From: Streptomyces sp. BK239
GTDB lineage: Bacteria > Actinomycetota > Actinomycetes > Streptomycetales > Streptomycetaceae
Assembly (NCBI RefSeq): GCF_004217285.1
Contig: NZ_SHKS01000005.1
Span: 310,001 to 374,000 of the forward strand
Reading direction: 5' to 3'
DNA length: 64,000 nucleotides
This document shows, in pieces, positions 41,242 to 49,561 of this stretch. Within the stretch, counting starts at the first letter, position 1. The number at the start of each line of letters is the position of its first letter. The translations under genes were made by a program, and so were the position numbers. Below the pieces are notes generated by a model, which worked only from the letters and a program-made list of their open reading frames with translations, made no database searches and was not told the DNA's origin.

Positions 41242-42675
41242 ATGACGGGCGTGATCCGAAAGCCCCTTCGCCGACCGTTGCCGTCGCCGTCGCTTCTGCG
41301 TACTTGGCTGCTCGACCGTTCGCCCGCGGGCCTCGGCGCCGGGCTGCTGGGCGGAGCTCTGGCCGCCGGGCTTGGGCTCGGCGCGCTGGCCGTGCTCGTG
41401 ACGATGCTGTGGATCAGTTCGCCGTATCCCGACAGCGGGCCGGGGAGCGCGTTGCGCGTCGCGGCCTCGCTGTGGGTGCTGGCCCACGGGGCCGAGCTGG
41501 TGCGCACCGAGACGTTGTCCGGGGTGCCGGCGCCGATGGGGGTCACGCCGCTGCTGCTGCTGGCGCTGCCGGTGTGGCTGGTGCACCGGGCGGCGCGGGA
41601 CGCGGTGGACGGCGGCGGTGGGGGCGGAGGCGGGGCGGGGCTGACCGGGAGCGTGCCGCTGGTGAGTGCGCGGACGGCGTGGGCGGGGGTCGTCGCCGGG
41701 TATCTCGCGGTGGGCGTGTGCGCCGTGGTGTATGCGGCGGGCGGGGTGCTGCGGCCGTCGTGGGTGTGGACGGCGGTGTGCCTGCCGGCGTCGGTGGCGG
41801 GGGCGGCGGGGGTGGGGGTGTGGGCCGGGTACGGCCGGCCGTGGGCGCCGGTGGAGCGGGTGCTGCGGGAGGTCGTGGGGGTGCGGTGGTTGTTCCGCGG
41901 GGACCAGGACGGGGCGGCCGGGGCCGGTGGGGGGCGCGTCGCGCTGCGGGCGGCGGGGCTCGGGGCGGCCGTGCTGGTGGGGGGTGGGGCCGTGTTGGTG
42001 GTGGTGTCGTCGCTGTGGCATCTCGGGGCTGCGCGGGGGGCGTTCGTGCAGCTCACGGAGGGGTGGTCCGGGCGGTTCGCGGTGTTGTTGCTGTGTGTGG
42101 CGCTGGTGCCCAACGCGGCGGTGTGGGGGGCGGGGTATGCGCTGGGGCCCGGGTTCGTGTTGGGGGCGGGGCACGTGGTGGGGCCGCTGGGGTCGGCGCC
42201 GGCGCCCTTGCTGCCGCCGTTTCCGTTGCTGGCGGCGGTGCCCTCGCCGGGGGCGGGGAGTTGGGTGAACTGGGTTGCCGGGGTGGTGCCCGGGGTGGCT
42301 GCGGGATTGGTGGGGTGGGTTGTGGGGCGGGCGGCTCGGGGGGAGGTGGGCGACGGTGGTGCTGAGCGCTGGGGTTTCCGGAGGACTGTGGGGGTGGTGG
42401 TGTGGTCCGGGGTGGTGTGTGGGGCGGGGTTGGCCTTGCTGGCGGGTTTGGCCGGGGGGCCGTTGGGGGTGGGGACGTTGGCTCGGTTCGGGCCGGTGTG
42501 GTGGCAGGTGGGGGGCGCGGTGGTTCTCTGGGTTGTGGGGGTGGGGGTGCCTGTGGGGGTGTTGGTGCGGGGCGTGCGGCGGGGGGCGGAGGCCGTGGTG
42601 GAGGAGGTGGGGGAGAGCGTCGCGGATGACGATCTCTATGACTTCGTGGAGGAGGAGGGTGGGGTGGGGTTGTGA
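41242..42675 (+). CDS. perM: DUF6350 membrane protein, PerM family
   Basis: A protein of 477 residues with about ten transmembrane helices. The N-terminal basic segment and LLGGALAAGLGLGALAVLVTMLW are typical of the family. Position supports the name: as I recall, in Mycobacterium tuberculosis perM lies directly before purN and purH, with sucCD nearby, as here. PerM is linked to cell division and persistence there. The coding strand is unusually G-rich toward the end, with GTG and GGG codons dominating. The C-terminal acidic tail (VADDDLYDFVEEE) is cytoplasmic. Confidence 0.75.
   Translation: MTGVIRKPLRRPLPSPSLLRTWLLDRSPAGLGAGLLGGALAAGLGLGALAVLVTMLWISSPYPDSGPGSALRVAASLWVLAHGAELVRTETLSGVPAPMGVTPLLLLALPVWLVHRAARDAVDGGGGGGGGAGLTGSVPLVSARTAWAGVVAGYLAVGVCAVVYAAGGVLRPSWVWTAVCLPASVAGAAGVGVWAGYGRPWAPVERVLREVVGVRWLFRGDQDGAAGAGGGRVALRAAGLGAAVLVGGGAVLVVVSSLWHLGAARGAFVQLTEGWSGRFAVLLLCVALVPNAAVWGAGYALGPGFVLGAGHVVGPLGSAPAPLLPPFPLLAAVPSPGAGSWVNWVAGVVPGVAAGLVGWVVGRAARGEVGDGGAERWGFRRTVGVVVWSGVVCGAGLALLAGLAGGPLGVGTLARFGPVWWQVGGAVVLWVVGVGVPVGVLVRGVRRGAEAVVEEVGESVADDDLYDFVEEEGGVGL
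42292..42350 (+). other. Predicted G-quadruplex cluster inside perM
   Basis: Eight runs of three or more G on the coding strand are separated by loops of 1-7 nt (GGGG, GGG, GGGG, GGG, GGGG, GGG, GGGGGG, GGG). This exceeds the usual four-run criterion for an intramolecular quadruplex, even in this GC-rich background. Confidence 0.55.
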
Positions 42676-42714
42676 CCGTCGAGGGGGTTCGCCCCCGCCG
42701 CCCCTTCCCGTCCC

Positions 42715-42861
42715 GGCCCCGGGGGCTGCCGCCCCCGGACCCCCGCTTCGGCCCTGGACGGGCCTCGTCCTCAAACTCCCTCAGAGGGGGCACCCCCAGA
42801 CGGGCTGAAAAACCAGCCGCCGCCCCCGGCTCCCGCTTCGGCCTCGGACGGGCCGCTGAAT
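42715..42861 (-). repeat. Interspersed intergenic repeat, copy B with second partial unit
   Basis: The segment at 42715-42808 is the inverse of copy A at 8719-8788, sharing GGGGGTCCGGGGGCGGCAG and GAGGACGAGGCCCGTCCAG when read on the minus strand. A second, shorter unit in the same orientation (CCCGCTTCGGCCTCGGACGG) ends at about 42861. It fills the gap between perM and the converging membrane-protein gene. Confidence 0.75.
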
Positions 42862-42867
42862 AACCCG

Positions 42868-43629
42868 CTACGCGTTCGCCCCCAGTACCTCTCGCAGCTG
42901 TTCCGGCAGCAGCTTGCTGCATGTCTGCTTCGCCTCGTTCGTCAAGGCGTCGTTCGTGCAGGTGTAGTAGTCGCGGTAGACCAGTTGCGCGGTGAAGGTG
43001 ACGGCCACCAGGGACAGGGCCAGGCCCGCTGTGACCAGGCCGCTGATCGCGGCGGTCCGCTGGGGGCGGCCGGTGGGCTCGGTGGGCTGGGGGGCCGTCG
43101 GGTCGGGGGTGCGGGGCTTGGCGCGCAGGGCGCTGATGCCCCAGTGCAGGGCGAGCGCGCCGAGCAGCAGGGCGACGTACGGCCAGCCGAAGAGGGCGAA
43201 GAAGAAGGCCCACATCCCGCACAGCAGCGCGTACCGCGCGCGGCGCTGGGAGGGATCCGCCGGATCCCAGCGCGGGCCGGGCTGCTGCTGGCCGCCGGGG
43301 CCGCCCTCGCCGCCGCCTGGGCGCTCGCCGAAGCCGCCGGGGGCGCGGCCGGGCTGGCGGTCGCTCCACTGGCTGCCCCAGGGGGAGCCCGACGAACCGC
43401 GGGAGCCGTCGGAGTCGTCGCCCGGGGCGGGGTGACGGGGCTGCCAGGGGCGGTCGGGGGCGCCCTCCGGCGGCGGGGCGAAGGGGTTGTCGTCCTGGGG
43501 CGCGCCGCCGGTGCCGGACGGCGCGTCGGGCGGGGTCGTGGGGCGCTCTCGCAGCAGCACGGCGCCGCGCTCCCCTCTCTGCGGTGACTGCGGGGGGAGC
43601 GTGAGGAGTCGCAGACTGCGGTCCGGCAT
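42868..43629 (-). CDS. Hypothetical membrane protein with disordered N-terminus
   Basis: A protein of 253 residues. The first 130 are rich in Pro, Gly, Gln and Asp (disordered). Two or three transmembrane helices follow (about 140-178, ALLCGMWAFFFALFGWPYVALLLGALAL, and 200-222, ISGLVTAGLALSLVAVTFTAQLVY). The outer C-terminus has two cysteines (YYTCTNDAL, KQTCSKLLPEQLREVLG). The layout resembles DUF4190-type proteins, though I do not assign it. The start at 43629 is tentative. Divergent from purN. Confidence 0.65.
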   Translation of the reverse strand: MPDRSLRLLTLPPQSPQRGERGAVLLRERPTTPPDAPSGTGGAPQDDNPFAPPPEGAPDRPWQPRHPAPGDDSDGSRGSSGSPWGSQWSDRQPGRAPGGFGERPGGGEGGPGGQQQPGPRWDPADPSQRRARYALLCGMWAFFFALFGWPYVALLLGALALHWGISALRAKPRTPDPTAPQPTEPTGRPQRTAAISGLVTAGLALSLVAVTFTAQLVYRDYYTCTNDALTNEAKQTCSKLLPEQLREVLGANA

Positions 43630-43969
43630 CAAGTGAGCGTCTTCCCCTAGGTGATCAGGACCGAGATCGAGTCGGTCTCGCATTCGGTCTCGGATTCGAC
43701 TGTGTTTCGACTGTGTGCGGATGCGTACGGATGTCTGTGGGATCGACCGCCGCTGTCCACGGTCACTTCGAGAACGTGCCGCACGGCGGTCGCGTTCCCG
43801 AGCCCGCTCGCCCCTGACGCTACCTGTCGGCCCCGCCCCCGTCCCGAGGGGGCCGTGCGGGGTGCCGGTATCGTTGCTGGCGGTCGGCCGCTTCGTAGAC
43901 TTCCCCGTATACCGGGGCGCGAAGCATTCGTACGACCCTACAAAAGCTCTCCCGAGAAAGGGCCCCGCC
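43630..43969. other. Divergent intergenic region upstream of purN
   Basis: No gene. It contains a perfect 11-bp tandem direct repeat (TTCGACTGTGT at 43695-43705 and 43706-43716) and the purN promoter at 43874-43901. Confidence 0.5.
43874..43901 (+). promoter_or_regulatory. Promoter of purN-purH
   Basis: TTGCTG (43874-43879) and TAGACT (43896-43901) are 16 bp apart, a reasonable housekeeping promoter giving a leader of about 60 nt before the GTG at 43970. Confidence 0.5.
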
Positions 43970-44608
43970 GTGGCCGCCAAGCCCGTGGCCGAGCCGGCCA
44001 AGCGCCTCGTCGTGCTGGTCTCCGGATCCGGAACGAACCTTCAGGCGCTGCTCGACGAGATCGCCGCCGCCGGCGCGGAGGCCTACGGGGCCGAGATCGT
44101 GGCCGTCGGCGCCGACCGTGAGGGCGTCGAAGGGCTCGCGCGGGCCGAGCGGGCCGGGATCCCCACCTTCGTGCGGAAGGTGAAGGACTACGGCACGCGC
44201 GAGGAGTGGGACGCCGCCCTCGCCGAGGCCGTCGCCGCACACGAGCCCGACCTCGTCGTCTCGGCCGGGTTCATGAAGATCGTGGGCAAGGAGTTCCTGG
44301 CGCGGTTCGGGGGGCGGTTCGTCAACACCCACCCGGCCCTCCTGCCCAGTTTTCCCGGCGCCCACGGCGTCCGTGACGCGCTCGCGTACGGCGCCAGGGT
44401 CACCGGCTGCACCGTCCACTTCGTCGACGACGGCGTCGACACCGGCCCGATCATCGCCCAGGGCGTGGTCGAGGTCCGGGACGAGGACGACGAGAGCGCG
44501 CTGCACGAGCGCATCAAGGAAGTCGAGCGAAGGCTGCTCGTCGAGGTCGTGGGGCGGCTCGCCCGCAACGGCTATCGCATTGAGGGACGAAAGGTAGTTA
44601 TCCAGTGA
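43970..44608 (+). CDS. purN: Phosphoribosylglycinamide formyltransferase
   Basis: A protein of 212 residues that transfers the formyl group from 10-formyl-tetrahydrofolate to GAR, the third step of purine synthesis. It shows the phosphate loop LVSGSGTNLQALL, the catalytic Asn and His in VNTHPALLPSFPGAHG and the Asp in VDDGVDTGPII. The GTG at 43970 with GAAAGGG upstream gives the normal family length. Its stop overlaps the purH GTG by 4 bp (GTGA). folD, which supplies the folate one-carbon pool, lies 2.6 kb downstream. Confidence 0.96.
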   Translation: MAAKPVAEPAKRLVVLVSGSGTNLQALLDEIAAAGAEAYGAEIVAVGADREGVEGLARAERAGIPTFVRKVKDYGTREEWDAALAEAVAAHEPDLVVSAGFMKIVGKEFLARFGGRFVNTHPALLPSFPGAHGVRDALAYGARVTGCTVHFVDDGVDTGPIIAQGVVEVRDEDDESALHERIKEVERRLLVEVVGRLARNGYRIEGRKVVIQ

Positions 44609-46188
44609 CCGCCGACAGCACTGTCACGGCCGAGAGCGGCAAGCGGGGCATCCGTCGCGCGCTCGTCAGCGTCTACGACAAGACCGGGCTCGAGGAGCTC
44701 GCCCTCGGCCTGCACGAGGCCGGCGTCGCGCTCGTCTCCACCGGCTCCACCGCCGCCCGTATCGCCGCCGCAGGCGTGCCCGTCACCAAGGTCGAGGAGC
44801 TCACCGGCTTCCCTGAGTGCCTCGACGGCCGCGTCAAGACCCTCCACCCGAAGGTCCACGCCGGCATCCTCGCCGACCTGCGGCTCCCCGAGCACCGGGC
44901 GCAGCTGGAGAAGCTCGGCGTCGAGCCGTTCGACCTCGTCGTCGTGAACCTCTACCCGTTCCGCGAGACCGTCGCCTCCGGCGCCTCGCCCGACGAGTGC
45001 GTGGAGCAGATCGACATCGGCGGGCCGTCCATGGTGCGCGCCGCCGCGAAGAACCACCCCTCCGTGGCCGTCGTCACCAGCCCGGAGCGCTACGGCGACG
45101 TCCTCGCCGCGGTCGGCTCGGGCGGCTTCGACCTCGCCACCCGCAAGCGGCTCGCCGCCGAGGCCTTCCAGCACACCGCCGCCTACGACGTGGCGGTCGC
45201 CTCCTGGTTCGCGTCGTCGTACGCGCCCGTGGACGAGTCGCAATTCCCCGACTTCCTCGGCGCGACCTGGGAGCGCAAGAACACCCTGCGCTACGGCGAG
45301 AACCCGCACCAGCCCGCCGCCCTCTACGTCGACGGCGCCGGCGGCGGCCTCGCCGAGGCCGAGCAGCTGCACGGCAAGGAGATGTCGTACAACAACTACA
45401 CGGACACGGACGCCGCGCGCCGTGCCGCGTACGACCACGACGAGCCCGCCGTCGCGATCATCAAGCACGCCAACCCGTGCGGCATCGCGGTCGGCGCGGA
45501 CGTCGCCGAGGCGCACCGCAAGGCGCACGCGTGCGACCCGCTGTCGGCCTTCGGCGGGGTCATCGCCGTCAACCGGCCCGTCAGCAAGGAGATGGCGGAG
45601 CAGGTCGCCGAGATCTTCACCGAGGTCATCGTCGCGCCGGACTACGAGGACGGCGCGCTGGAGGCTCTCGCGAAGAAGAAGAACATCCGGGTGCTGAAGG
45701 CTCCCGGCGCGCCCTTGGCCCCCGTCGAGGTCAAGCCCGTCGACGGCGGCGCGCTGCTCCAGGTGACGGACCGGCTCCAGGCCGACGGCGACGACCCGGC
45801 CCGGTGGACGCTGGCGACCGGCGAGGCGCTCGGCGAGCAGGAGCTCCAGGAGCTCGCCTTCGCCTGGCGGGCCTGCCGGGCCGTGAAGTCCAACGCCATC
45901 CTGCTCGCCAAGGACGGCGCCTCCGTCGGCGTCGGCATGGGCCAGGTCAACCGGGTCGACTCCGCGAAGCTCGCGGTCGAGCGGGCCGGCGCGGAGCGCG
46001 CGCGGGGGGCGTACGCCGCCTCCGACGCGTTCTTCCCCTTCCCGGACGGGCTGGAGATCCTCACCGAGGCCGGGGTGAAGGCCGTGGTGCAGCCCGGCGG
46101 TTCGGTCCGCGACGAGCAGGTCGTCGAGGCCGCGCGCAAGGCCGGCGTGACGATGTACTTCACCGGGACGCGGCACTTCTTCCACTGA
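44605..46188 (+). CDS. purH: Bifunctional AICAR formyltransferase / IMP cyclohydrolase
   Basis: A protein of 527 residues that carries out the last two steps to IMP. The N-terminal cyclohydrolase domain (about 12-150) begins RRALVSVYDKTGLEELA and has STGSTA and GRVKTLHPKVHAGIL. The transformylase domain has the catalytic Lys-His in AIIKHANPCGIA and a terminal block ending TMYFTGTRHFFH. Translationally coupled to purN and ended by a perfect hairpin. Confidence 0.97.
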   Translation: MTADSTVTAESGKRGIRRALVSVYDKTGLEELALGLHEAGVALVSTGSTAARIAAAGVPVTKVEELTGFPECLDGRVKTLHPKVHAGILADLRLPEHRAQLEKLGVEPFDLVVVNLYPFRETVASGASPDECVEQIDIGGPSMVRAAAKNHPSVAVVTSPERYGDVLAAVGSGGFDLATRKRLAAEAFQHTAAYDVAVASWFASSYAPVDESQFPDFLGATWERKNTLRYGENPHQPAALYVDGAGGGLAEAEQLHGKEMSYNNYTDTDAARRAAYDHDEPAVAIIKHANPCGIAVGADVAEAHRKAHACDPLSAFGGVIAVNRPVSKEMAEQVAEIFTEVIVAPDYEDGALEALAKKKNIRVLKAPGAPLAPVEVKPVDGGALLQVTDRLQADGDDPARWTLATGEALGEQELQELAFAWRACRAVKSNAILLAKDGASVGVGMGQVNRVDSAKLAVERAGAERARGAYAASDAFFPFPDGLEILTEAGVKAVVQPGGSVRDEQVVEAARKAGVTMYFTGTRHFFH

Positions 46189-46205
46189 GCCGCTGCTGAC
46201 GCGAT

Positions 46206-46247
46206 GAGAGGGCCCGCCGACCGGAGTGACGGTCGGCGGGCCCTCTC
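46206..46247. terminator. Bidirectional terminator after purH
   Basis: Perfect 17-bp stem (GAGAGGGCCCGCCGACC and its complement) with an 8-nt loop, between purH and the converging RDD gene. Confidence 0.9.
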
Positions 46248-46278
46248 ACAGGCGTCTCGGCAGGAGTGCCGGCATCGA

Positions 46279-46926
46279 CTACCGGGCGCGGACCACCAGG
46301 GTCGAGCACACCTTGTCGGCGAACGTCTGCTTCTTGTCGTCCCACAGCGGCCACAGGTAGCCGAGGTAGCAGGGCAGGCCGTCGAGGATGTGCGCCAGGC
46401 GGCGGACGAAGGCCATGCCGAAGCCGACCGTGTTGCCGTCCGCCTCGCGCAGCAGGCGCGTGCCGACGGCCTTCTTGCCGATGGTCTGGCCGGTCGTGCC
46501 CTCCTGGTAGATCTGGTAGATGCCCATGCCCAAGGCGTACAGAGCACCGACCAGGGACAGGATGCCCGCCGCCGCCGAGTCGGAGCCCATGGCGCCCCCG
46601 ATGCCGATCAGCAGGTACATCGGCCCCATGATGATCAGGCCGTCGAGCAGCGTCGCCCCGAGCCGCAGGCCCCAGTGGGCGAGTTGGGGCCCGGTGCCGT
46701 AGCCGTAGCCCGGCTGCTGCGGGTAGTTGTAGCCCTGCTGCGGATAACCCGGCTGCTGGGGGTAGCCGTAGCCCTGCTGCGGCGGGACGCCCTGGGGGGC
46801 CTGGGGGTAGGCCGGGTAGCCGGGCTGCTGCGGGGGCTGCTGCTCCCCGTAAGGGTTGGCGCCGGGCTGACCGAAGCTCGGCGGCTGGTCCCCGTAGGGG
46901 TTGCCCCCGGGCTGACCGAAGCTCAT
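46279..46926 (-). CDS. RDD family membrane protein with Pro/Gln/Tyr/Gly-rich N-terminus
   Basis: A protein of 215 residues. The first 80 are repeats of GQPGxNPYG and PGYPQQ-like units (two near-identical copies of SFGQPGGNPYG at the start). The RDD domain follows: LRLGATLLDGLIIMGPMYLL with the conserved Arg and Asp in helix 1, further helices, and GTTGQTIGKKAVGTRLLREADG, the family's cytoplasmic signature. The ATG at 46926 has GGAGG. Function of RDD proteins is mostly unknown; some are ion transporters. Confidence 0.88.
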   Translation of the reverse strand: MSFGQPGGNPYGDQPPSFGQPGANPYGEQQPPQQPGYPAYPQAPQGVPPQQGYGYPQQPGYPQQGYNYPQQPGYGYGTGPQLAHWGLRLGATLLDGLIIMGPMYLLIGIGGAMGSDSAAAGILSLVGALYALGMGIYQIYQEGTTGQTIGKKAVGTRLLREADGNTVGFGMAFVRRLAHILDGLPCYLGYLWPLWDDKKQTFADKVCSTLVVRAR

Positions 46927-47174
46927 GACCGTGTTCCTCCGTTGCGTTTGCGGGGACGTGGCGATGCCGCGGAGGAACGTGTGAGCTTGAGCGGTTCGTC
47001 CCCCTGCCGGACCGCGGTGATGCGCCGTTCATCGTCATGTGCCGGACGAGTGATTGTCCAGTCGGATATACGGCTGTTGTGCAAGTGCAACCTCAGTGGT
47101 CAGGACGGGGCCGAGTGAGCGGCCCTGGCGACCCTGATTGGAACCGGGGTCCGGTCATCCGGGAGGATGGGCGT

Positions 47175-48029
47175 ATGACCGCCCAGCTTCTCGATGGCAA
47201 GGCCACCGCAGCCGAGATCAAGTCGGATCTGACCGCCCGCGTGGCGGCGCTGAAGGGCAAGGGCGTCACGCCCGGCCTCGGCACGATCCTCGTCGGGGAC
47301 GACCCCGGCAGCCAGAAGTACGTCGCCGGCAAGCACCGCGACTGCGCCGAGGTCGGCATCGCCTCCATCCAGCGTGAGCTGCCCGGCACGGCCACGCAGG
47401 AGGAGATCGAGGCGGTCGTCCGCGAGCTGAACGAGGACCCCGCCTGCACCGGTTACATCGTGCAGCTTCCGCTGCCCCGGGGCATCGACGAGAACCGCAT
47501 CCTCGAACTCATGGACCCGGCCAAGGACGCCGACGGCCTGCACCCGATGAACCTCGGCCGTCTCGTCCTCAACGAGCCCGCCCCGCTGCCCTGCACGCCC
47601 AACGGCATCCTCACGCTGCTGCGCCGGCACGGCGTCGAGATCAAGGGCGCCGAGGTCGTGATCGTCGGCCGTGGGGTCACCATCGGCCGTCCCATGCCGC
47701 TGCTGCTGACCCGGCGCAGCGAGAACGCCACGGTCACGCAGTGCCACACGGGCACGCGGGACCTGTCGGCGCACCTCAAGCGCGCGGACATCATCGTCGC
47801 CGCCGCCGGTTCCGCCCACCTGGTCCGGCCCGAGGACGTCAAGCCGGGCGCGGCCGTCCTCGACGTCGGCGTCTCCCGAAACGCCGAGGGGCGGATCGTG
47901 GGCGACGTCCACCCGGACGTCCGCGAGGTCGCCGGCTGGATCTCCCCCAACCCGGGAGGGGTGGGCCCGATGACCCGCGCGCAACTGCTCGTCAACGTGG
48001 TCGAGGCGGCCGAGCGCAGTGCCGGCTGA
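47175..48029 (+). CDS. folD: Bifunctional methylenetetrahydrofolate dehydrogenase / cyclohydrolase
   Basis: A protein of 284 residues that interconverts 5,10-methylene- and 10-formyl-tetrahydrofolate using NADP+. Motifs include the catalytic Lys in QKYVAGKHRDC (Y-x3-K pattern), VQLPLPRGID, PCTPNGILTLL, VVIVGRGVTIGRPMPLLL and the C-terminal PNPGGVGPMTRAQLL. The ATG at 47175 follows GGGAGG. It feeds formyl groups to PurN and PurH. The next gene starts inside its last codons. Confidence 0.97.
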   Translation: MTAQLLDGKATAAEIKSDLTARVAALKGKGVTPGLGTILVGDDPGSQKYVAGKHRDCAEVGIASIQRELPGTATQEEIEAVVRELNEDPACTGYIVQLPLPRGIDENRILELMDPAKDADGLHPMNLGRLVLNEPAPLPCTPNGILTLLRRHGVEIKGAEVVIVGRGVTIGRPMPLLLTRRSENATVTQCHTGTRDLSAHLKRADIIVAAAGSAHLVRPEDVKPGAAVLDVGVSRNAEGRIVGDVHPDVREVAGWISPNPGGVGPMTRAQLLVNVVEAAERSAG

Positions 48030-48582
48030 CAGCGCGCGGAAGCCCGAGCCCCCCGACCCCGCCGGGAACGTCGAGGAACACACGGCGAACACGGCGAACA
48101 CGGCGAACGTCCCGAGCTCCCACGACGAGGCGTTCGAGGAACCCATCGCCCGCGACCCCGTCAGCGCGCCCGACGCCGAGGGCGTCCCGCGCCGCAGCAC
48201 GCGCCGCTTCCCGCTGTTCACCCGGGACACCGCGCGCCCCGAGGGCGGCGGCCGGGCCGCGCCCCGTGACGCCCCGGCACCGGCGCGGCAGTGGCCGATG
48301 CTCGTGGTCCTGGGCCTGGTCGCACTCGGCCTGCTGCTCACCGCGTTCGACGTGTTCAGGATCGGCACCATCCTGATCGGCGCGGGGCTGCTCACCGGCG
48401 CGGTGCTGCGCTGGCTCAGGCTCAACGTCGGCATGCTGGCCGTCCGTTCGCGCTTCACCGACGTCGCGACGTACGGCGTGCTGGGCGTGACGATCGTCCT
48501 GCTGGCGCTGATGGCGCAGCCGCGCCCGTGGCTCCAGATCCCTTTCCTGGGCGACACCTTGCACTTCACCGTGAGCAACTAG
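48019..48582 (+). CDS. DUF3017 family membrane protein
   Basis: A protein of 187 residues. A hydrophilic N-terminus of about 90 residues includes a short NTANTANV repeat. It is followed by three transmembrane helices (about 94-112, 114-131 and 149-167): WPMLVVLGLVALGLLL, GTILIGAGLLTGAVLRWLRL and YGVLGVTIVLLALMA. The GTG start overlaps the end of folD by 11 bp, so it is co-translated. The DUF3017-behind-folD arrangement is common in actinobacteria. Function unknown. Confidence 0.85.
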   Translation: MPADSARKPEPPDPAGNVEEHTANTANTANVPSSHDEAFEEPIARDPVSAPDAEGVPRRSTRRFPLFTRDTARPEGGGRAAPRDAPAPARQWPMLVVLGLVALGLLLTAFDVFRIGTILIGAGLLTGAVLRWLRLNVGMLAVRSRFTDVATYGVLGVTIVLLALMAQPRPWLQIPFLGDTLHFTVSN

Positions 48583-48596
48583 TGCCGGGGCACTAG
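48579..48596. terminator. Short perfect hairpin at end of folD operon
   Basis: CTAGTGCC-GG-GGCACTAG, 8-bp arms, overlaps the TAG stop codon of the DUF3017 gene. It could act as a terminator or as an operator for the next gene. Confidence 0.5.
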
Positions 48597-48676
48597 CCCG
48601 TCCGAGCGCTACCGTGGTCGAACGGCCGAAACGGTCGATAAGCGGATAAGGGTTCACGGCGGAGGGAGGGGGGCCG

Positions 48677-49561
48677 ATGCCTCGCTGGAGGGACCTCCCG
48701 GACGAACTCGATCCGCGGGTCGAGGAGTTGGCCCGTCGGCTACGGCGGCTCGTGGACCACGCCGGCCTCGGCGTCGCCACCCTCGCCGACCGCACCGGCT
48801 ACGGCGTGGCGGCCTGGGAGCGGTATCTGGACGGGCGGCTCCTCGCGCCCAAGGGCGCGGTCATCGCCCTGGCGGAGGCCACCGGCGCGGACCCGGCCGC
48901 GCTGATACCGCTGTGGGAGTCGGCCGAGCGGGCCTGGAGCCGGGCGGAGCTGCGGGACGACGCCGCCTCGGAGGCCGTCCGCCTGTCCCGGGCGCGGACC
49001 CCCACGATCACCCACCACCCCGTCCCGGAGCGCCCGCCCGCTGCTTCCGCGCCGCCCCAGAGGCGGCCAGGCACGGTCGTGTTCCTCGCCGGCGCGGTCG
49101 GCGTCGTGGGCGTCGCGGTGGGGGCGTTCCTGCTCACCCACGCCGACGCGGACTCCCCGGCGAACGGCCGGACCGTCGCCGCCTCCCCTTCGCCGTCCCC
49201 CGCGCCCGGCGCGCCCCTCCCGCCCGGCGTGCTGTGCTTCGGAGCCGGCTGCACGGGCAGGGACGCGGAGAAGGCGGGCTGCGGCGGGGAGTCGGCCGCC
49301 ACGGCGAGGAGCGTCACCGTGGGCGCCGTGCTGCTGGAGGTCCGCTACAGCCGGACCTGCGGGGCGGCCTGGGGGAGGATCACACCGGCGGTCGCGGGCG
49401 ACGAGGTGAGGGTGACCGCCGGCGCGATCCGGTACGCCGGGCGCGTCACGGCGGCCGGCGAGACCGTCGCGTACACCCCTATGGTCGCCGTGAGGAACCC
49501 GGCCGAGAGCCGTGCGTGTGCCGTACTCGCCTCGGGCCACGAGGGCTGCACGCCGCAGTGA
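48677..49561 (+). CDS. Membrane-anchored XRE-type regulator with DUF2690-like outer domain
   Basis: A protein of 294 residues. An HTH region is at about 15-75 (ELARRLRRLVDHAGLGVATLADRTGY, AAWERYLDGRLLAPKG). A linker, one transmembrane helix (about 133-153, TVVFLAGAVGVVGVAVGAFLL) and a Ser/Pro stalk follow, then an extracytoplasmic domain with several Cys (VLCFGAGCTGRDAEKAGCGG, TCGAAWGRITP, SRACAVL). The Cys and Trp-Gly pattern resembles DUF2690. The layout suggests a one-component transmembrane transcription regulator. RBS GGAGGGAGG precedes the ATG. Confidence 0.78.
   Translation: MPRWRDLPDELDPRVEELARRLRRLVDHAGLGVATLADRTGYGVAAWERYLDGRLLAPKGAVIALAEATGADPAALIPLWESAERAWSRAELRDDAASEAVRLSRARTPTITHHPVPERPPAASAPPQRRPGTVVFLAGAVGVVGVAVGAFLLTHADADSPANGRTVAASPSPSPAPGAPLPPGVLCFGAGCTGRDAEKAGCGGESAATARSVTVGAVLLEVRYSRTCGAAWGRITPAVAGDEVRVTAGAIRYAGRVTAAGETVAYTPMVAVRNPAESRACAVLASGHEGCTPQ

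Noticed and set aside
42053..43369. Minus-strand frame of 438 codons across perM and the intergenic repeat
   Set aside because: Pro/Arg-rich shadow of the G-rich perM strand and of the repeat element; no start signal.
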